DNA from: JAAEQG01 sp023133475
Lineage (GTDB): Bacteria > Planctomycetota > Phycisphaerae > UBA1845
Length of the DNA stretch: 10,167 nt
NCBI GenBank assembly: GCA_030631415.1
Contig: DAOVLE010000195.1
Location: 1 to 10,167 of the forward strand
Direction of reading: 5' to 3'
Part shown: positions 7,602 through 10,167 of the stretch, one piece after another
Layout of the letters: each line of letters begins with the position of its first letter
Numbering within the stretch: position 1 is the first letter of the stretch
Program-made: the position numbers and the translations under genes
Notes under the pieces: model-generated
What the model saw: only the letters and a program-made list of their open reading frames with translations
The model's database searches: none
Told to the model about the DNA's origin: nothing

Positions 7602-8791
7602 GATCGGCTCCTGACCGTGACAAGCACGTGATTGCCCTGAACGTCGAACCCCAACTCGGGGTTGTCGTTGTCTTGCAGTGCCTTGCGAGCCAGCGAAATG
7701 CCGACGCCGAATCGCTGGACAAAACCAAACGTCTTCATAGCCTCGGCGAGATAGTAGTTTCGATAGTCGGTGATTCCCGGAGTCCCGAAATTCTGAGGCG
7801 TCACCTGGCCGAACGGGCCGCCGGGATTCTGGATTTCGATCCGATCCTTGAACCATGTAATGCGCACCGGAGCGTTTGTGGTTTGATAATCGCGGTGCAT
7901 GATGGCGTTGCGAGTTAGCTGCTGCAATGCCACGATGGGATAGTCGGGGTGCCGAAGTTCAACAGGGCCGGAGGTGATGTCCGTGGCGGTGCTGATGTTT
8001 GCCTTCAGCACCTCATCGAGGACTCGCAGCAAATCAAGTATGGGGCCGTGGAGTTCTTTCTGATTGATGATCGGGTCGGCAAGCCCAGTGCCGTCTATGC
8101 GCAGGAATTGAACGTAGGCGCCGGGCACAAAATCGGCGGGCGATTTGCCGACCGCCAGCAACCCAACCACGGTTGGGTAGTGCGGCTCCTCGACTGATAC
8201 GAAACGCACCGATGTGAGTTGCTGTTCCAAGGTTCGCTGATTCTGTTCAAGGATGTCAGGTGAAACGGCGGCGGTAAGATAGTCCCTTTGGAACAAGATG
8301 TCGTTCAGGTCATGAATCGACGCTGCCCGCACCGGGTGTAAGTCGAACGGCAAATCCCCGGAGCGGCGTTTCTCATTCAGACGCCGCTCCTCTTCGGCAG
8401 AGGCTGTTGCTCGACGCGGGCCAACCCGAATCCAGATTCGGCCGTTGTATCGCACCGGAGGGGCGTACGCTGGCTGAACAATAACGACTGCCATTTCGCA
8501 ACCTCTGATAGTGCGTTTTCCGACGGTCATAGACGGCAAGGGCAGGATGTTCCCGTCGGATCGCATGTCAGCCAGTCTTCGCAAAAGCTCATCGGTGATG
8601 GGCAGGTGGGCACCGCTTCCGTCATCCTTGGCCCCGATAAAGAGCACACCTGCTGTCTGGTGATCGGGCATGTCGTTGGCAAACGCACAGATTGCCTGGC
8701 GTATTTTGCCGGCATCCGACAGAGATTCTTTCCGTTCCACGCGGTCGGATTCAGCATCAAAGAGAAGTGGTTCCAACTCGGCATCGTTCAT
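7598..8791 (-). CDS. Schlafen AlbA_2 domain plus GHKL-type ATP-binding domain protein (RecG-related ATP-binding family)
   Basis: 397 residues. The N-terminal AlbA_2 (Schlafen-type) domain covers about 10-155: DRVERKES (16-23), AFANDM, VLFIGAKDDGSG, then APPVRYNGRIWIRVGPRRATAS and the usual LPFDLHP. The C-terminal GHKL-like ATP-binding domain has an N-box with Asn295 followed by HRDY (299-302), G1 box NPGG (322-325) and G2 box RFGVGIS (360-366). The N-box Glu usually found four residues before the Asn is Gln291, so binding without efficient hydrolysis is possible. Family members are usually annotated as ATP-binding transcriptional regulators or RecG-like proteins; some lie in anti-phage loci. 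The ATG at 8791 has AGGA about 10 bases upstream. The TGA overlaps the ParA-like start, so the two proteins probably act together. No clear promoter was found. Confidence 0.9.
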   Translation of the reverse strand: MNDAELEPLLFDAESDRVERKESLSDAGKIRQAICAFANDMPDHQTAGVLFIGAKDDGSGAHLPITDELLRRLADMRSDGNILPLPSMTVGKRTIRGCEMAVVIVQPAYAPPVRYNGRIWIRVGPRRATASAEEERRLNEKRRSGDLPFDLHPVRAASIHDLNDILFQRDYLTAAVSPDILEQNQRTLEQQLTSVRFVSVEEPHYPTVVGLLAVGKSPADFVPGAYVQFLRIDGTGLADPIINQKELHGPILDLLRVLDEVLKANISTATDITSGPVELRHPDYPIVALQQLTRNAIMHRDYQTTNAPVRITWFKDRIEIQNPGGPFGQVTPQNFGTPGITDYRNYYLAEAMKTFGFVQRFGVGISLARKALQDNDNPELGFDVQGNHVLVTVRSRS

Positions 8792-8919
8792 CTGGAGTAT
8801 TTCCTATCGCACGTTCACAGTGCCTTTCGCCCGGCAAGCTCGGATGCGTCCCCGGCACCATAACGCATATCCATCCCAAGAGCGAGTTCCGGGTTCCGAG
8901 AGACGCGTGGAGAATGGAG

Positions 8920-8954
8920 AAAATGGAAAATGGAAAATGAAAAATGGAAAATGG
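8920..8954. repeat. AAAATGG heptamer tandem repeat
   Basis: Five consecutive units, four exact and one AAAATGA. It is the same heptamer as at 151-185 but in the opposite orientation. It is flanked by degenerate AGAATGGAG units at 8911-8919. Confidence 0.87.
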
Positions 8955-8996
8955 GGAGATGGGACACATTGTCGTTGGGTACACTCCCTCCCTTCT

Positions 8997-9026
8997 TCTC
9001 TGCGTTCTCTGCGTCTCTGCGTTCAT
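8997..9026. repeat. CTCTGCG-type dispersed repeat, copy 1
   Basis: Reads CTCTGCGTTCTCTGCGTC then TCTGCGTTCAT. On the minus strand it translates as NAETQRTQRR, a signature I recognise from spurious proteins in many environmental genomes. A second copy is at 10036-10067 and an inverted partial copy ends the window. Confidence 0.8.
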
Positions 9027-9070
9027 AAAAAACGGAGCGTGAAAAACGGGGGAAACGGCGTAATCACAGT

Positions 9071-9129
9071 TGTAGGGCGGGTTTTACCCGCCGTTGTGGC
9101 ATCGCGCGGCGGGTGAAACCCGCCCTACT
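9071..9129. repeat. Inverted pair of REP-like repeats (BIME-like, 59 bp)
   Basis: A forward REP (9071-9092) and a reverse REP (9108-9129) have a 15-base spacer, GTTGTGGCATCGCGC, that resembles the spacer at 4381-4395. The last base overlaps the first base of the yceH -35 hexamer. Confidence 0.88.
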
Positions 9130-9157
9130 TGACTCCGCCACGCAGAACCAATAATAA
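9129..9157 (+). promoter_or_regulatory. Strong candidate sigma70 promoter for the yceH-like gene
   Basis: TTGACT (9129-9134) and TAATAA (9152-9157) have the ideal 17-bp spacing. The predicted start is near 9164, giving a leader of about 34 bases that contains a short CGCC/GGCG hairpin (9167-9180) just ahead of the ribosome-binding site. The -35 abuts the REP pair. Confidence 0.6.
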
Positions 9158-9197
9158 GCGCGTCATCGCCGGGTATGGCGGCAAGGAGGTTTGTTGT

Positions 9198-9866
9198 ATG
9201 AAAGACCATCTCAGCGCCGAGCAGCGTCGCGTTTTGGGTGTGTTGATCGAGAAGTCGCTAACAACACCTGAGTACTATCCGATGACGCTTAACGCGATTG
9301 TGGCTGGTTGCAGTCAGAAGAGCAACCGCCACCCGGTGGCCAGCTATGCGGAGAGCGATGTCGGGCGCGTGCTCTACGAGCTGATGGAAATGCGTCTGGT
9401 CTGCCAGGCAAGTTCCGCCCACGGGGCACGGGCCAACCGCTTCGAGCAGCGAACCCATGAGGAACTCGATTGGAACCGCCGTCACCGGGCTTTGATGGCT
9501 GAGCTTCTGCTCCGTGGGCCGCAGACCGTGGGCGAACTGCGCACCCGCTCCGCCCGGATGGTTCCACTTCCAGACCTGCAAGCGGTGGCATCGGTGCTGG
9601 AAGAACTCGAAGGCATGGACCCGCCGCTGGTGCGCGTGCTGCCGCGGCAGCCGGGCAAATCCGCGATACGATACGACCACACCCTCTACCCGCCAGAGGA
9701 ACTCGAGAAGATGGAGCAAACCGCCGTCGCGTCAACCGCAGAGGTTGAGGGTGATCCGACTCCACCTGCCCACGATTCGGAATTGGCCCTGCGGGTGGAG
9801 AGGCTCGAATCTGAAGTGGATCAACTGCGCGAGCAGGTCGAGGAGATTCAGCGTCTGATCACCTAA
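9198..9866 (+). CDS. yceH: YceH-family (DUF480) winged-helix protein with C-terminal coiled coil
   Basis: 222-residue member of the YceH/DUF480 family. The ATG at 9198 is fixed by a perfect AAGGAGGT ribosome-binding site with 7-base spacing. The first winged helix (about 4-95) has the family signature LSAEQRRVLGVLIEKSLTTP and CSQKSNRHPV (38-47). The second (about 105-170) contains LLLRGPQTVGELRTRSARM followed by a VRVLPRQPGK stretch. A linker rich in Glu, Pro and Thr leads to a C-terminal coiled coil (LRVERLESEVDQLREQVEEI), common in YceH homologues. The family's biochemical role is not established, but tandem winged helices suggest nucleic-acid or protein binding. It is the only plus-strand gene here, with its own promoter, divergent from the AlbA_2-ParA pair. 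A REP pair lies 14 bases after the stop. Confidence 0.92.
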   Translation: MKDHLSAEQRRVLGVLIEKSLTTPEYYPMTLNAIVAGCSQKSNRHPVASYAESDVGRVLYELMEMRLVCQASSAHGARANRFEQRTHEELDWNRRHRALMAELLLRGPQTVGELRTRSARMVPLPDLQAVASVLEELEGMDPPLVRVLPRQPGKSAIRYDHTLYPPEELEKMEQTAVASTAEVEGDPTPPAHDSELALRVERLESEVDQLREQVEEIQRLIT

Positions 9867-9880
9867 CCGCCGAGAATGGT

Positions 9881-9939
9881 TGTAGGGCGGGTTCCACCCG
9901 CCGAACCATGCCAAGAAGGCGGGTGGAACCCGCCCTACA
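9881..9939. repeat. Inverted pair of REP-like repeats (BIME-like, 59 bp)
   Basis: A forward REP (9881-9902) and a reverse REP (9918-9939) are separated by a 15-base spacer, GAACCATGCCAAGAA. The two halves are exact reverse complements, forming a perfect 22-bp stem. Its position 14 bases after yceH suggests a role at the 3' end of that mRNA. Confidence 0.88.
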
Positions 9940-9971
9940 ACTGTGATTGCACCGTTTTCTCAGTTCTTCTC

Positions 9972-9988
9972 GCTCCCCGTTGGGGAGC
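9972..9988. other. GC-rich hairpin, 7-bp stem and 3-base loop
   Basis: GCTCCCC, loop GTT, GGGGAGC. No T-run follows on either strand, so I do not call it an intrinsic terminator. It could still act as a weak end signal for yceH transcripts that pass the REP pair. Confidence 0.5.
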
Positions 9989-10008
9989 CGCTAAACACGC
10001 CGGCGCGG

Positions 10009-10023
10009 TTGCGATCATCGCAA
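10009..10023. promoter_or_regulatory. Perfect 15-base palindrome, possible operator
   Basis: TTGCGAT, a central C, then ATCGCAA: a perfect dyad with 7-base arms, the size of a dimeric regulator's site. No adjacent promoter or gene is visible inside the window, so the function is speculative. Confidence 0.3.
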
Positions 10024-10035
10024 TTCTCAATTCCC

Positions 10036-10067
10036 CTCTGCGCTCTCTGCGTCTCTGCGTTCATGAA
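10036..10067. repeat. CTCTGCG-type dispersed repeat, copy 2
   Basis: Closely matches 8997-9026, running CTCTGCG, CTCTCTGCGT, CTCTGCGTTCATGAA. Its last 15 bases recur as an exact inverted copy at 10153-10167, where the window ends. Confidence 0.8.
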
Positions 10068-10152
10068 TTACCCGGGCTAAGCGCTGCGATCGTGTCAGAC
10101 ATTCGTGTCCCCCACCGCTAAAGCAATGGGCCACCCGTCCAAACCTGGATTA

Positions 10153-10167
10153 TTCATGAACGCAGAG
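10153..10167. repeat. Inverted partial copy of the CTCTGCG repeat at the window edge
   Basis: TTCATGAACGCAGAG is the exact reverse complement of 10053-10067. The repeat probably continues beyond the window. Confidence 0.7.

Larger units (their letters stand above)
8792..9128. other. Divergent intergenic region filled with repeats
   Basis: Between the AlbA_2 gene and yceH I see no credible gene. It holds, in order, about 120 bp of unique sequence (presumably the AlbA_2 leader and promoter, though no good hexamers stand out), a heptamer array (8920-8954), a CTCTGCG repeat (8997-9026) and a REP pair (9071-9129). ORFs here translate only repeats. Confidence 0.75.
9867..10167. other. Gene-free region with REP pair, hairpin, palindrome and dispersed repeats
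   Basis: I see no credible gene after the yceH stop. The stretch contains a REP pair (9881-9939), a 7-bp-stem hairpin (9972-9988), a 15-base palindrome (10009-10023), and two CTCTGCG repeats in opposite orientation at 10036-10067 and 10153-10167. The one ORF across it (9876-10121) translates repeats. Confidence 0.7.

Noticed and set aside
7602..7856. N-terminal extension of the ParA-like protein to an ATG at 7856
   Set aside because: The extra 85 residues are an out-of-frame reading of the AlbA_2 gene. The ATG at 7601 has an AGGAG site and opens at the Walker A strand.
8792..8900. Promoter for the AlbA_2-ParA pair
   Set aside because: I looked for TTGACA/TATAAT-like pairs on the minus strand. 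Only isolated weak hexamers with wrong spacing were found, so none is reported.
4359..9939. CRISPR array formed by the GC-rich palindromic repeats
   Set aside because: The copies are kilobases apart, sit in inverted pairs between genes, lack regular spacers, and no cas gene is present.

Overview
The window is a chromosomal segment of a GC-rich bacterium with eight convincing protein genes and an unusually dense set of small intergenic repeats. The combination of a secreted DUF1573 protein fused to a TlpA-like domain, a secreted PQQ-type beta-propeller, a sulfotransferase, a YceH (DUF480) protein and repeat-filled intergenic DNA fits a Planctomycetes-type or other PVC-group environmental genome. 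This is an inference from gene content; no rRNA or other phylogenetic marker is present.

Layout. Seven of the eight genes lie on the minus strand. From right to left they are: a Schlafen/AlbA_2-GHKL protein (8791-7598) overlapping a ParA-like ATPase by 4 bp (7601-6564); aspartate kinase (6302-5067) followed after one base by a membrane-anchored thermonuclease (5065-4421); a DUF1573/Ig-like/TlpA fusion (4179-2530); and a beta-propeller protein (2345-1068) followed after three bases by a sulfotransferase (1064-102). The only plus-strand gene is a YceH-family protein (9198-9866), divergent from the AlbA_2-ParA pair.

Intergenic DNA. Almost every gap holds repeats: ten copies of a 22-bp REP-like palindrome (four inverted pairs, two singles), three families of heptamer tandem repeats, a 17-bp-stem hairpin present twice in opposite orientation, and CTCTGCG-type repeats. 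Three sigma70-like promoter candidates are visible, upstream of yceH, the DUF1573 gene and the beta-propeller gene. No tRNA, rRNA, CRISPR array, transposase or integrase was seen.

Function. Most genes look like housekeeping (lysine/threonine-family biosynthesis) or cell-envelope functions. The most system-like unit is the translationally coupled AlbA_2-GHKL plus ParA-like pair. Its domains resemble regulatory or anti-mobile-element modules, and I cannot assign it to a named system from sequence alone.
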